In this document: one piece after another, positions 17,550-26,469 of the stretch
Layout of the letters: each line of letters opens with the position of its first letter
How positions within the stretch are numbered: position 1 is the first letter of the stretch
From: Lichenibacterium ramalinae
GTDB lineage: Bacteria > Pseudomonadota > Alphaproteobacteria > Rhizobiales > Beijerinckiaceae
Assembly (NCBI RefSeq): GCF_004137085.1
Contig: NZ_QYBC01000010.1
Location: 152,248 to 216,247 of the forward strand
Direction of reading: 5' to 3'
Length of the DNA stretch: 64,000 bases
Notes under the pieces: model-generated
What the model was told of the DNA's origin: nothing
Databases searched by the model: none
The model's input: only the letters and a program-made list of their open reading frames with translations
Translations under genes and position numbers: made by a program

Positions 17550-18458
17550 ATGAACAGCATCGAGCTCGGGGTCTTCGCCGCCGTCGCCAAGGCCGGCAGC
17601 ATCGGGCGTGCCGCCGAACGGCTCAACACCGTGCAGTCGAACGTCACCCAGAGGGTGCGGGCGCTCGAGGAGCGGCTCGGGGTGCCGCTGTTCCACCGCT
17701 CGAAGCGCGGCGTCACCCTCACCACCGCGGGCGCGCGCCTGCTGCCCTACGCGACGCGCATCGCCGAACTGCTCGACGAGGCGCGCCTCGTCACCCGCGA
17801 CGGCGCGGTGCCGGGCGGCGAGTTGCGCATCGGCGCCATGGAGACGGTCGCGGCCTTCCGCCTGCCGCCGATCCTGGGAGCCTACGCGGCGCTCTATCCG
17901 GATGTGGAGGTCACGCTCGATACAGGACCGACCGAGCACCTGATCGAGCGGGTGCTGCGCCGCCACATCGACGGGGCCTTCGTGGCCGGTCCCGTCGCGC
18001 ACGCGGACCTGGAGGCGACGGAGGTCTTCGACGAAGAGCTGGTCCTGGTGACCTCGCCGAGGGTCGCCTCCGTCGACGACCTGCGGCGCGACAGCCGGCG
18101 CGCCGGCAAGATCATCGCGTTCCGCGCCGGGTGCTCCTACCGGCAACGGACGGAGGAGTTCCTCGCGCGCGAGGGCCTGCTCGGCCTGTCCCGCATGGAG
18201 ATCGGCACCCTGGACGGCATGATCGGCTGCGTCGCGGCGGGCGTCGGCTTCGCCATCCTGCCGCGCGCCGTCGTCGGGGACGCATCGACGGCCGGGCGTG
18301 TTCGCCTCCACGCCCTCCCGGCCGAGATCGCGCGGACCACGACCGTCTTCGTTCAGCGCCGCGACACGTTCGTGACGGCGGCGCTGAGGTGCTTCCTCCA
18401 CTGCGCGACGGGACGGGGCTCGGCAGCCCTCGACGGGGACTTGGTTGGGGCCGCCTGA
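17550..18458 (+). CDS. LysR-family regulator of the MFS/SdhA-like operon
   Basis: 302 aa. N-terminal winged HTH (ELGVFAAVAKAGSIGRAAER, QSNVTQRVRALEERLGVPLF, then FHRSKRGVTLTTAG) followed by the periplasmic-binding-like effector domain (VASVDDLRRDS..., GVGFAILPRAVV). Resembles the NAC/CynR-like subgroup of LysR regulators. It is divergent from the MFS-flavoprotein-esterase operon, the usual arrangement for a LysR activator and its target; the inverted repeat at 17505-17528 is the likely site. Confidence 0.9.
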   Translation: MNSIELGVFAAVAKAGSIGRAAERLNTVQSNVTQRVRALEERLGVPLFHRSKRGVTLTTAGARLLPYATRIAELLDEARLVTRDGAVPGGELRIGAMETVAAFRLPPILGAYAALYPDVEVTLDTGPTEHLIERVLRRHIDGAFVAGPVAHADLEATEVFDEELVLVTSPRVASVDDLRRDSRRAGKIIAFRAGCSYRQRTEEFLAREGLLGLSRMEIGTLDGMIGCVAAGVGFAILPRAVVGDASTAGRVRLHALPAEIARTTTVFVQRRDTFVTAALRCFLHCATGRGSAALDGDLVGAA

Positions 18459-18485
18459 GCCGCCAGAGTGGCTTAGCGCGGCCCC
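18447..18485. terminator. Bidirectional hairpin spanning two convergent stop codons
   Basis: GGGGCCGC (18447-18454) pairs with GCGGCCCC (18478-18485), and within the loop GAGCC can pair with GGCTT. The hairpin covers the stop codons of both convergent LysR genes, so it probably ends both transcripts, although no T-run is present on either side. Confidence 0.5.
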
Positions 18486-19420
18486 TCCGTGGTGAGCGGC
18501 GATGCCCTTGTCGCGGCCCTGCCATCTCGCCGCAGGCGCCGCGCGATCGCTCGTGCGAAGAACTCGGTCGTGTGGCGGACGCGGACCGGGACGAACCGGC
18601 GTTTCGGCCAGACGAGGTTCACGTCCCTCACGCCGCGCACGAACGCGTCGAGGATCGTGACGACGTCCGGCGTCGAGAGGTCCTCGACGAGCGACGCTTC
18701 GGTGAAGAAGCCGATCCCGACGCCGGCCAGGACCCCCGCCCGGATCGTTTCGATGCTGTTGGACGACAGGTTGCCCCGGACGGACACGCTGAAGGGGCCA
18801 TCTGGGCCGACGAAGGGCCAGTCCGTCGCCTCGCGCAGTCCGCCGTAGACCAGGCAGTTGTGATTGACGAGGTCGGCGGGCGTTTGCGGCATGCCGTGCT
18901 GGTGGAAGTAGCGGCGAGCGCCGACGCAAACCAAGGGCGTGCCCGCGACGCTTCGCACGACGGCGTCGGGTTCGTCGACCGGACCGATCCGGATCGCCAG
19001 ATCCACCCGGTCCTCGACCATGTCGCGCGTGAGGTCCGACAGCACCACGTCGACGTCGAGCGCGGGATGAAGCGCCAACAGCTCCGGGATGAGCGGCAGG
19101 ACGTGCAAGCGCCCGAAGGTCGCGGCCGCGCTGATCCTGACCGGGCCCGAGACCTGGAGCGAACTCTTCGTCATCTCGTTGTCCGCGTCGTCCAACTCCT
19201 CGATCATCGATCTGGTGCGATCGAGATAGCGTCGACCGTGATCGGTGAGCATCACGCGGCGCGTGCTCCGGTTGAACAACGCCACGCCGAGGCGCTTCTC
19301 GAGCGCCGCGACGGCCTTGCTGACGGCTGGCTGCGCCAGGCCTGTGCGGCGGGCGGCGGCCGAAAAGCCTCCGGCCTCCGCAACGGCGATGAAGGCGGTG
19401 AGTTCGTGGAAGCGGTTCAT
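18473..19420 (-). CDS. LysR-family regulator
   Basis: 315 aa. HTH region ELTAFIAVAEAGGFSAAARR, LAQPAVSKAVAALEKRLGVA and LFNRSTRRVMLTDHG, then a LysR effector domain of the DsdC/AaeR-like type (VRISAAATFGRLHVLPLIPE; ARRYFHQHGMPQTPADLVNH). It ends convergently with the preceding LysR gene. Its start lies directly beside a perfect inverted repeat (19422-19448), so it probably binds there, repressing itself and controlling the divergent SDR/oxidoreductase genes. Confidence 0.9.
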   Translation of the reverse strand: MNRFHELTAFIAVAEAGGFSAAARRTGLAQPAVSKAVAALEKRLGVALFNRSTRRVMLTDHGRRYLDRTRSMIEELDDADNEMTKSSLQVSGPVRISAAATFGRLHVLPLIPELLALHPALDVDVVLSDLTRDMVEDRVDLAIRIGPVDEPDAVVRSVAGTPLVCVGARRYFHQHGMPQTPADLVNHNCLVYGGLREATDWPFVGPDGPFSVSVRGNLSSNSIETIRAGVLAGVGIGFFTEASLVEDLSTPDVVTILDAFVRGVRDVNLVWPKRRFVPVRVRHTTEFFARAIARRLRRDGRAATRASPLTTEGPR

Positions 19421-19421
19421 G

Positions 19422-19448
19422 GGATCTATTCTCCGGCAGCATAGATCC
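19422..19448. promoter_or_regulatory. Perfect LysR-type operator, GGATCTAT-N11-ATAGATCC
   Basis: Eight-base arms with an 11-base spacer begin two bases from the LysR start codon and precede the divergent SDR gene at 19520. Spacing and symmetry are those of a LysR T-N11-A box; occupancy would block the start of the regulator gene itself. Confidence 0.7.
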
Positions 19449-19519
19449 TATGGAAATTGAGTTCGTTATCCAGACCTGGGTGTTCCCCACCTCCTCAGCA
19501 GACAGGAGAAGGGTGCGCC

Positions 19520-20314
19520 ATGCAGATCGATCTCAGGGGCAAGAAGGCCGTCGTGACGGGCTCGACGGCCGGCATCGGCCGGGCGATCGCCGAGGGGCTG
19601 GCACGGGCCGGTGCGGCGGTCGTCATCAACGGTCGTGGCGAGGAGAGGGTCGGCGCCGCGCTGAGGGACATGCGCGCGCTCCTTCCCGAGGCCGACATCA
19701 CCGGCCTTGACGCCGATCTGGCGACACAGGCGGGCGCGGATGACCTCGCGGCCCGGGCGGGAGACGCCGACATCCTGGTCAACAACGTCGGTACGGCCAA
19801 GCCGAAGCCCTTCCTGGAATTGACCGACGGCGACTGGCGAGACCTCTTCGAGCTGAACGTGATGAGCGGCATCAGGATGACCCGTCGTTTTCTGCCGGCG
19901 ATGACGAGGCGCGGCTGGGGGCGCGTGGTGTTCGTCAGCAGCGAGTCGGCGCTCGCCATCCCGAAGGAGATGATCGACTACGGCATGACCAAGACGGCGC
20001 AGCTCGCGATATCGAGAGGCGTCGCGGAGTCGGTCGCCGGCACGGGCGTGACCATCAACGCCGTCCTCCCCGGCCCGACGAACTCCGAGATCCTGTCGAA
20101 CTGGATGAAGGCGACGGCGGCCTCCGAGGGGATCTCGCAGGACGAGGCCGAGCAGGACTTCCTGAGGACGATGCGGCCGACCTCGCTCCTGAAGCGGTTC
20201 ACGACCACCGACGAGGTCGCCAACATGGTCGTCTACCTGTGCTCGGAGCAGGCGTCCGGAACGACCGGGGCCGCCCTACGCGTGGACGGCGGTGTGCTCA
20301 GGCAGATCGCCTAG
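19520..20314 (+). CDS. SDR-family oxidoreductase
   Basis: 264 aa from the ATG at 19520, preceded by AGGAGAAGGG. NAD(P)-binding TGSTAGIGRAIAEGL (14-28), NNVGTAKP (NNAG variant), catalytic Ser in FVSSESAL and YGMTKTA (YxxxK). C-terminus GAALRVDGGVLRQIA. Closest by eye to the 3-oxoacyl-ACP reductase/FabG-like SDRs. A frameshifted paralogue lies at 29253-30063. First gene of a plus-strand run with a second SDR and a quinone oxidoreductase, facing away from LysR at 18473. Confidence 0.9.
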   Translation: MQIDLRGKKAVVTGSTAGIGRAIAEGLARAGAAVVINGRGEERVGAALRDMRALLPEADITGLDADLATQAGADDLAARAGDADILVNNVGTAKPKPFLELTDGDWRDLFELNVMSGIRMTRRFLPAMTRRGWGRVVFVSSESALAIPKEMIDYGMTKTAQLAISRGVAESVAGTGVTINAVLPGPTNSEILSNWMKATAASEGISQDEAEQDFLRTMRPTSLLKRFTTTDEVANMVVYLCSEQASGTTGAALRVDGGVLRQIA

Positions 20315-20352
20315 CTCCGTCCGGATCCAGCACCAACCCACGGAGATTTAGC

Positions 20353-21126
20353 ATGACAACAGTACACAACGAGCGGACGCGTCCGCAGTCGCCGTCCTTC
20401 GATCTCACCAGGAAGCGGGTGGTCGTGATCGGCGGCAAGACCGGGATCGGTCTGGGGGTCGCCCAGGCCGCCCACGCCGCGGGAGCGAGCGTCACGGTCG
20501 CCAGCCGGCGCTCGGCCTCTGTAGCGGGCCACCCGGAATTGGCACCCTTCGAGCAGATCAGGCTCGACATCAGCGATGAGGAGGCCGTTCGGGCCGCCTT
20601 CGACGCTATCGGCACTCTGGATCATCTCGTCGTCGTCGCTGGGCCGACGGACGGCAGCTGGGGCACCTTCATGGACGACGACATGCGAGGGGTGCGCAGC
20701 TACATCGACAGCAAGTTCCTCGGCTCCTGGGCCTGCGCGCGCCATGCCAGCCCACGGCTTCCCCCGAACGGGTCGATCACCTTCCTTACAGGAGGGATCG
20801 CGGCGCGTCCGAAGGTCGGCATGACATCCGTGACGTCGGCCTTCGCCGCCGTGGAGGCGTTGGGACGCTCGCTCGCGCTGGAACTCGGCCCGATCCGGGT
20901 GAACACCATCCGGCCCGGCTTCATCGATACTGATTTCTGGACCTTCCTCTCCGAGGCGGACGCCGCCGCCGTCCGCGAGAAGGTGCGGGCGGGGTTCCCG
21001 GCGCGCCGCCTCGGCCAGCCTGGCGACGTCGGACACGCCGCGGTGTTCCTGATGACCAATCCATACGTCACCGGCACCGTGCTCGACGTCACCGGCGGCG
21101 AGCACCTCGTGGACTGGGTGTTCTGA
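20353..21126 (+). CDS. SDR-family oxidoreductase, short variant
   Basis: 257 aa from the ATG at 20353. Nucleotide-binding motif GGKTGIGLGVAQAAHAAG, VVVAGPTDG in place of NNAG, and a catalytic region GSITFLTGGIAARPKVGMTS that lacks the usual YxxxK tyrosine, as in atypical SDRs. C-terminus TGTVLDVTGGEHLVDWVF. The missing tyrosine means activity cannot be assumed. It follows the preceding SDR by 38 bases and precedes a quinone oxidoreductase, so the three are probably one transcript. Confidence 0.85.
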   Translation: MTTVHNERTRPQSPSFDLTRKRVVVIGGKTGIGLGVAQAAHAAGASVTVASRRSASVAGHPELAPFEQIRLDISDEEAVRAAFDAIGTLDHLVVVAGPTDGSWGTFMDDDMRGVRSYIDSKFLGSWACARHASPRLPPNGSITFLTGGIAARPKVGMTSVTSAFAAVEALGRSLALELGPIRVNTIRPGFIDTDFWTFLSEADAAAVREKVRAGFPARRLGQPGDVGHAAVFLMTNPYVTGTVLDVTGGEHLVDWVF

Positions 21127-21179
21127 CCGGCCGCCACCGCCTTGCGTCTTCGCTTCCTGCAACAATCCGGATCGGCATC

Positions 21180-22145
21180 ATGGCGCATCGTATCCGCATC
21201 CATCTCACCGGCGGCCCCGAGGTCCTGCGTTACGAGGACTACGACGTCGGCGAGCCGGGCCCCGGTCAGGTCCGGCTCGCCCAGGAAGCCGCCGGCGTCA
21301 ACTTCGTCGACACCCAGTTCCGCGACGGCATCTATGACGCCAAGCTGCCACTGACACTGGGGGTCGAGGGCGCCGGGATCGTCGACGCCATCGGGCCGGG
21401 CGTCACTGAGTTCGCGGTCGGCGACCGCGTCGGCTACTGGCTGGCGTTCGGCAGTTATGCCGACATGCGCCTCGTCGAGGCCGACAAACTGGTGAGACTG
21501 CCGATCGGCCTATCGAGCGAGCAGGCCGCCGCGAGCTTGACCAAGGGCCTCTCGGCCTGGGCCATGGTCAAGCGCGCCCATGTGGTCCAGCCCGGCGAGA
21601 CGGTGCTCGTCCAGGCCGCCGCCGGCGGGGTCGGCTCGTTCGCCGCGTCATGGGCGCAGGCTCTGGGCGCCAAGGTGATCGCCACTGTCGGCACCCCGGA
21701 GAAGGCGGCATGGCTGCGCGAGCGCGGCATCGAGACGGTGCTGGACGCGGGAGACCCCGATCTGGCCGCCAGGATCTTCGGCATGACCGATGGCAGGGGC
21801 GCCGATGTCGTTTACGAGTTGATCGGCGCCGCGACCTTCGACAGATCGATCGCCGCGCTGCGGCCCGGCGGGGATCTCGTGCACTTCGGCAACGCCTCCG
21901 GGGCGCCGGGCGTCGACCTTGCGGCCCTCGCCGATCGTTCGATCGTCTACACCAGACCGAACACCGCCGATTTCGTGAACAGCCGCGTCGTCCTGAAGCA
22001 GGCGAGCGACGACCTCTGGTCTGCCTTCGAGACCCGCGTCCTCGCGCCTCACCCCGTGACCCGCTATCCGTTGCGCGAGGCCCGGCGTGCGCATGAAGAC
22101 ATCGGGGCGCGTCGCGTCGTCGGGTCCATAATCCTGACGATGTGA
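21180..22145 (+). CDS. Zinc-independent quinone oxidoreductase (MDR family)
   Basis: 321 aa. GroES-like N-terminal domain (GQVRLAQEAAGVNFVDTQFR, GVEGAGIVDAIGPGV) and Rossmann domain with VLVQAAAGGVGSFAASWAQA, the NADPH-binding AAxGGVG motif of quinone oxidoreductases (QorA type). No structural or catalytic zinc ligands are visible. Expected reaction: NADPH-dependent reduction of quinones or alpha,beta-unsaturated carbonyls. Third gene of the SDR-SDR-QOR run; together they suggest detoxification of reactive carbonyls or aromatic compounds. Confidence 0.9.
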   Translation: MAHRIRIHLTGGPEVLRYEDYDVGEPGPGQVRLAQEAAGVNFVDTQFRDGIYDAKLPLTLGVEGAGIVDAIGPGVTEFAVGDRVGYWLAFGSYADMRLVEADKLVRLPIGLSSEQAAASLTKGLSAWAMVKRAHVVQPGETVLVQAAAGGVGSFAASWAQALGAKVIATVGTPEKAAWLRERGIETVLDAGDPDLAARIFGMTDGRGADVVYELIGAATFDRSIAALRPGGDLVHFGNASGAPGVDLAALADRSIVYTRPNTADFVNSRVVLKQASDDLWSAFETRVLAPHPVTRYPLREARRAHEDIGARRVVGSIILTM

Positions 22146-22158
22146 TAAGCTCCAGGCT

Positions 22159-22177
22159 CGCCGCCCGCGAGGCGGCG
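22159..22177. terminator. Strong GC hairpin between convergent genes
   Basis: CGCCGCC and GGCGGCG pair perfectly across a 5-nt loop, in the gap between the quinone oxidoreductase (ends 22145) and the convergent dienelactone hydrolase (ends 22283). There is no T-run; probable bidirectional transcript end. Confidence 0.45.
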
Positions 22178-22282
22178 TGATCTCAGGCGCCTCGCCCCAG
22201 GGCACGGTCCCGACACCACCAACCCGCGAAAGCTCGCTCCCGAGCCGCTCGGCGGCGAAGGCCGACGACCTTCGGAGATGGG

Positions 22283-23032
22283 TCAGCGAGGAAAGCCCGA
22301 GCGCAGTTCGCGATCGAGGAAGGCCAGCATTGCCCGCCATCCCCGCTCGGCGGCGACCGCGTCGAAGACGGGGAAGTCCGGCTTCATCCAGCCGTGGGCG
22401 GCGGGATAGGTCTCGGCCTCGAAGGAGACGCCCTCCTCCCGCAGCGCCGCCTCCAGGCGCCGGGCCATCTCGGGCGGGTAGCTGTGGTCGTCGGTCGCGG
22501 CGGCGATGTAGAGCCGCGCCTCGATCGTCGGTGCGAAGCGATGCGGGCTGTCTGGTGCGTCGGTGGCGAGGTTGCCGCCGTGAAAACTCGCCACGGCCGC
22601 GAACCGCTCCGGGTGGGTCCCGGCCGCGACGATGGCCATGCCGCCTCCCATGCAGAAGCCGACGGCGCCGACCTTCCGCCCCTCGACGTCAGCGCGCGTG
22701 TCGAGGAAGGCGAGGAGTGCCGCCGTGTCCTGCGCCGCCTTCGCGTTGCTGGTCGTCGCCATGAGGGGACCGAGCACCGCGCGGAAGTCGCCCTTCAGGA
22801 CCTCCACGGGATCGAACGGGCCATAGGAGCCGAAGCGGTAGAAAAGGTCCGGCACCAGCACGAGGTAGCCCGCATCGGCCAGCCGCTGCGCCATGTCGAA
22901 CACGATCGGCCGGATGCCGCCGGCATCCATGAAGAAGATGACGGCGGGCCCGCCCGTCCATCCCTCGGGTGTGACGACGGTCGTCGGGCAGCGGCCATCC
23001 GAATTGCTGATTGTGATCGTCTCGCGGGGCAT
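22283..23032 (-). CDS. Dienelactone hydrolase family protein
   Basis: 249 aa from the ATG at 23030-23032. Alpha/beta hydrolase with a Cys nucleophile in GFCMGGG (C127), acid D181 or D182 in AATDDHSYP and H213 in AAHGW: the Cys-Asp-His triad of dienelactone hydrolases (carboxymethylenebutenolidase group). Soluble. The open frame extends to 23659, but the added part runs through the divergent MarR gene. Divergent from MarR (23156) with a palindrome between, so expression is probably MarR-controlled and induced by a phenolic or lactone compound (inference). Confidence 0.88.
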   Translation of the reverse strand: MPRETITISNSDGRCPTTVVTPEGWTGGPAVIFFMDAGGIRPIVFDMAQRLADAGYLVLVPDLFYRFGSYGPFDPVEVLKGDFRAVLGPLMATTSNAKAAQDTAALLAFLDTRADVEGRKVGAVGFCMGGGMAIVAAGTHPERFAAVASFHGGNLATDAPDSPHRFAPTIEARLYIAAATDDHSYPPEMARRLEAALREEGVSFEAETYPAAHGWMKPDFPVFDAVAAERGWRAMLAFLDRELRSGFPR

Positions 23033-23101
23033 GAAGTTACACCTATTGACGGTGGAGGTCTCGGCGCTCCGGCGGCGGTTGCGCACGTGCTCGCGACGCT
23101 T

Positions 23102-23119
23102 TATATACGCACATATATA
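23102..23119. promoter_or_regulatory. Candidate MarR operator, TATATA-N6-TATATA
   Basis: An 18-base AT-rich palindrome in otherwise GC-rich DNA, midway between the divergent dienelactone hydrolase and MarR genes and 37 bases before the MarR start. Typical size and place for a MarR dimer site overlapping both promoters. Confidence 0.6.
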
Positions 23120-23155
23120 GCTTGGTGCCAACCGGTTCGATGAAGGCAGGAGCGC

Positions 23156-23635
23156 ATGAGCCGACACGGGAACGTGCTGTCGACACCGGGCCACCTCGTC
23201 AGCCTCGCGGCCCGAGGTTTCGCTCGCCTCAGCGAGGCTCGGCTGAAGCCTCTCGGCTTCGGCATCGGTCACCTGCCGGTTCTGGTCGCGTTGCGGGACG
23301 GGGAGGCCAGCACGCAACGTGATCTCGCGCGCTTCGCGCGGATCGAGCAGCCGCCCATGGCACAGATGCTGGCGCGTATGGAACGAGACGGGCTCGTCTG
23401 CCGAACGCCGGACCCGGCCGACGGCCGCAGTCAGCGCGTCATCCTGACGGACACGGCTCTTTCGCGCCTGCCGGAGGCGATCTCCGCCCTGTTCCAGGGC
23501 AACCGGGACGCCCTGGACGGGTTCACTGAGGCGGAAGCCGAGCAGTTCGTCGCTCTCCTGGCTCGGCTTCTCGACAACCTCGACCGGCTCGCCGTCGATG
23601 GTCCCGGGCAACGACGGTTCTCGGTCGTACCCTGA
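23156..23635 (+). CDS. MarR-family regulator
   Basis: 159 aa. Winged HTH with LPVLVALRDGEASTQRDLAR, IEQPPMAQMLARMERDGLV and CRTPDPADGRSQRVILTDTA, the canonical MarR recognition helix and wing (DxRxxxxxLT). Likely a ligand-responsive repressor of the divergent dienelactone hydrolase and of itself through the palindrome at 23102-23119. Confidence 0.9.
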   Translation: MSRHGNVLSTPGHLVSLAARGFARLSEARLKPLGFGIGHLPVLVALRDGEASTQRDLARFARIEQPPMAQMLARMERDGLVCRTPDPADGRSQRVILTDTALSRLPEAISALFQGNRDALDGFTEAEAEQFVALLARLLDNLDRLAVDGPGQRRFSVVP

Positions 23636-23972
23636 GGCCGCGTCCGACGTCCGCTTCACAACAGAGATGCGTAGCTCTGACGAGCAAGCCGGGCCAGATC
23701 CGGCCGATCCTGGCGCTTTTGGGCTATCCGCTCACCTTTTGCGAAAGTCGCATCACCTGATCGCCTTCAAGGGCGTCGTCATGCGCCGGCGGTGGTCCTT
23801 CGCGGCCGAGGCTGAAAGCGAGAGTGTCTGCCTCGCGGTCGAGCTCATGAAATCCAGCGACGACGCGAACTCGTCGAGGCCCGAGGCCTCCGGTCCGACT
23901 GCGGCGGCGACCTCGAAGTGGCCATCCGACGCGCCCAAGCCGCGGTCGAGCGGGATCCGGCCTCGAGAGACC
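23636..23972. other. Gene-free stretch
   Basis: No supported gene between the MarR gene and the convergent epoxide hydrolase. Frames here are short; I could not match them to a transposase or regulator. Confidence 0.4.
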
Positions 23973-25001
23973 TCATCGCAGGCCTTTGTTCCGGAGCCAG
24001 TCGCGGACGGCGCCGATGTGCTCCGCCTTGCGCTCCAGCGGCAGCCAGTGTCCAGCGAGCATGCGCGTCACCGTGAGATCCGGGCAGGCAGCGCGCATCG
24101 GGTCGCCCTGGCGGTTTCCCGCGATGGTGCAGACCTGATCGAAGTCGCCATCGATGAAGAGAACCGGCGACGACAGGCGTCCGGCATGGGGCGCCGTGCG
24201 CGCATAGGCGAGGGCGGCGTCATCGTTCAGGTACCACGCGCAGGGAGGACGGAAGCCATGGCTCTCGAACGCCCGGACCAGCATTCCGAAATCCGTCGGC
24301 GGCCAGAGCGCCGGGTCGGGGCGGGTCGGCGGGGCGCGATGCGCGGCGCCGAAGCGCCCTCCGTTGCGCGTGACCAGCGCCAAAGGGGAGACCGTCCCGA
24401 CGGCGGCGGGATCACCCCGCCGGAAGATCGATTTCAGCGACGCGGCCCTGTCGGCATCGAGGTCGGCGACCGCCGTCTCGAAATGTGTCGTGTAGTGCCG
24501 GTAGTAATCCCACTGGCCGTCGGGATAGTCGTCAGCGCCGTACAGGCGTCGATCGATCAGCGGAACGAGCGTGCGAAGCGCGTGCCCTTCCGGCTGATAG
24601 GCCAATGACGTGAGGACGACGCCGCGGCTGCGCCCGGAGTGGTGCGCCGCGAGCGCGCCGACGACGCAGCAGCCCCAGTCGTGACCGACCCAGACAGCGG
24701 GTTCACCGCCGAGGTGATCGTGGAGCTCCGCCATGTCGGCCACGGCCTCCTCTACCGTATAGGCGTCGACGGCGGCCGGTGCGGACGAGCCACCGAAGCC
24801 GCGGAGGTCTGGGGCGATGCAGCGCCAGCCGTCGGCCGCGAAGGCGTCCATCTGGGCCCGCCACATCAGGCCGATGCTCGGCCAGCCGTGGACGAAGATC
24901 ATAAGCGGGCCGTCGACCGGCCCACTCGCGAGAAAATGCGTCGTGTGGCGCGGCGTACCGAACCTGTGCGAGGTCAGCATGGGTGGCGCAGGATCTGTCA
25001 T
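23973..25001 (-). CDS. Epoxide-hydrolase-like alpha/beta hydrolase
   Basis: 342 aa. HGWP oxyanion motif (FVHGWPSIGLMWRAQ), nucleophile Asp in VGHDWGCCVV, the cap domain, acid in LFIDGDFD and His in AGHWLPLE: the arrangement of epoxide hydrolases and haloalkane dehalogenases (Asp nucleophile). Presence of cap tyrosines fits epoxide hydrolase. Downstream of and co-directional with an MFS gene (about 60 bases apart), suggesting an uptake/efflux and hydrolysis pair. Confidence 0.85.
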   Translation of the reverse strand: MTDPAPPMLTSHRFGTPRHTTHFLASGPVDGPLMIFVHGWPSIGLMWRAQMDAFAADGWRCIAPDLRGFGGSSAPAAVDAYTVEEAVADMAELHDHLGGEPAVWVGHDWGCCVVGALAAHHSGRSRGVVLTSLAYQPEGHALRTLVPLIDRRLYGADDYPDGQWDYYRHYTTHFETAVADLDADRAASLKSIFRRGDPAAVGTVSPLALVTRNGGRFGAAHRAPPTRPDPALWPPTDFGMLVRAFESHGFRPPCAWYLNDDAALAYARTAPHAGRLSSPVLFIDGDFDQVCTIAGNRQGDPMRAACPDLTVTRMLAGHWLPLERKAEHIGAVRDWLRNKGLR

Positions 25002-25064
25002 GCGAGTTCCAGGTCATGAGAAGGAGACATTCGATTCCGGGCTGTCGGGTCCGTCCCCGATGCC

Positions 25065-26303
25065 TCAGCCGTCGGGGTGGCCGACCGCGGTGCGTCTCGC
25101 GTCCTGCGATGGATGGGGAACGTGAGCTGACCTGACACCTCGGGCCGCGGCGATCGCCGCCGCGGCCGCGGTGGCGCCGCCGAACCAGCAGATCCCGGTC
25201 CAGCCCCCGATGGTCCAGCAGGCGCCCACCGCCGCGGAGGAGAGACCGCCGCCGGCGAACATGGAGACCGTGTAGACGGCGTTCAGGCGCGTCCTCACTT
25301 GCGGTGCCCGCGCGTAGAGGATCGTGCGGCTGGACACATCCTGGACGACGGCGCCCAGGTCGAGCACCACCAGGGCCAGGGCCAGGCCGATGAGGCTCTC
25401 GCGCAGCACGGCGAACAGGAGCCAAGCGACGAGCATCGCGGCGATGGCGACCTGACGGGCGCGCCGCGGCCCGAACCGTTGAGCCGACCGCCCGAGCACC
25501 GGCGCGCCGAAGGCCGAGGCGGCACCGATCAGGCCGACCGCGCCGATCGCACCCGGGCCCCAGCCGAAGCGCGCGTGCAGGTATAGGGTCGAGCCAAGCC
25601 AGAACGCGTTGAAGGACGCGAAGGTGAGGGCCTGGCAGAGCGCCGCGACGCGCAACTCCGGCTCGGTTCTGAGCAGACTGAACAGCGAGGCGATCAGGTG
25701 GCGGTAGCGCAGGGTGGGCGCGATCGACCCCTGCGGCCTGACCACCACCGCGACGACGCCGAGCGCCCCCGCGGTCGCCGCAGCGGCCAGGGCGTAGACG
25801 GCACGCCATCCGAACCAATCGGCGACGAGGCCGGCGACCACGCGGGCGAGCAGGATCCCGCAGATGACGCCTCGCGTCAGCAGGCCGGTGACGGCCCCGA
25901 GCCGGGCCCCACCGACCCTGAGCGACGCGTACGGCGGGAGGACGTAGGGTGTGACGCCGAACAAGCCGATGGCGAGGCACCCCGCCATGAGCGGTACCGC
26001 GCTGCCGCTCATGGCGACGGCGAGAAGCGCCGTGACCTGGAGCGGCAGGGTCGCGATCAAGAGCCTGCGGGCCGTCAGGCTGTCGGCCAGGGGCAGAAGC
26101 GTGATGAGGCCGATCCCCAGCCCCACCTGCGTCAGCGCCGGCAGGAGGCTGACCAAGCCGGCCGAAAGGTCCGCCGCCGCGCCGATCTGCAGGAGGAGCG
26201 GCTGCACGTAGTAGCCGTTCGCGACCGTGACGGCGACGACCGCCGCCAGCACGCCCACACCCCCGTCTGAGAGTTCGTCGGAAGAGCCGGTTTCGCTCGT
26301 CAC
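25065..26303 (-). CDS. MFS transporter
   Basis: 412 aa, about 12 transmembrane segments, with the inter-helix loop LADSLTARRLLIATLPLQVT and VVAGLVADWFGWRAVYALAA typical of major-facilitator drug/H+ antiporter-like proteins. Inner membrane. Substrate unknown. Probably co-transcribed with the epoxide hydrolase at 23973 and controlled by the divergent LysR gene at 26470. Confidence 0.88.
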   Translation of the reverse strand: MTSETGSSDELSDGGVGVLAAVVAVTVANGYYVQPLLLQIGAAADLSAGLVSLLPALTQVGLGIGLITLLPLADSLTARRLLIATLPLQVTALLAVAMSGSAVPLMAGCLAIGLFGVTPYVLPPYASLRVGGARLGAVTGLLTRGVICGILLARVVAGLVADWFGWRAVYALAAAATAGALGVVAVVVRPQGSIAPTLRYRHLIASLFSLLRTEPELRVAALCQALTFASFNAFWLGSTLYLHARFGWGPGAIGAVGLIGAASAFGAPVLGRSAQRFGPRRARQVAIAAMLVAWLLFAVLRESLIGLALALVVLDLGAVVQDVSSRTILYARAPQVRTRLNAVYTVSMFAGGGLSSAAVGACWTIGGWTGICWFGGATAAAAAIAAARGVRSAHVPHPSQDARRTAVGHPDG

Positions 26304-26469
26304 CTTCGATGACCACGGGCAGCGGGACGAGACGCCGTGGGTGCTTCGGGCATGTCCGATCCTCCGCGCCCGGCGCGCGCCGCCGTGCCGGGTGACCGGA
26401 ACCTAACGGGGGATGTCCCGACTTGATAAGCGGCAATAATGAAGATGCCGTTTGAAGCTGGACTTCACG

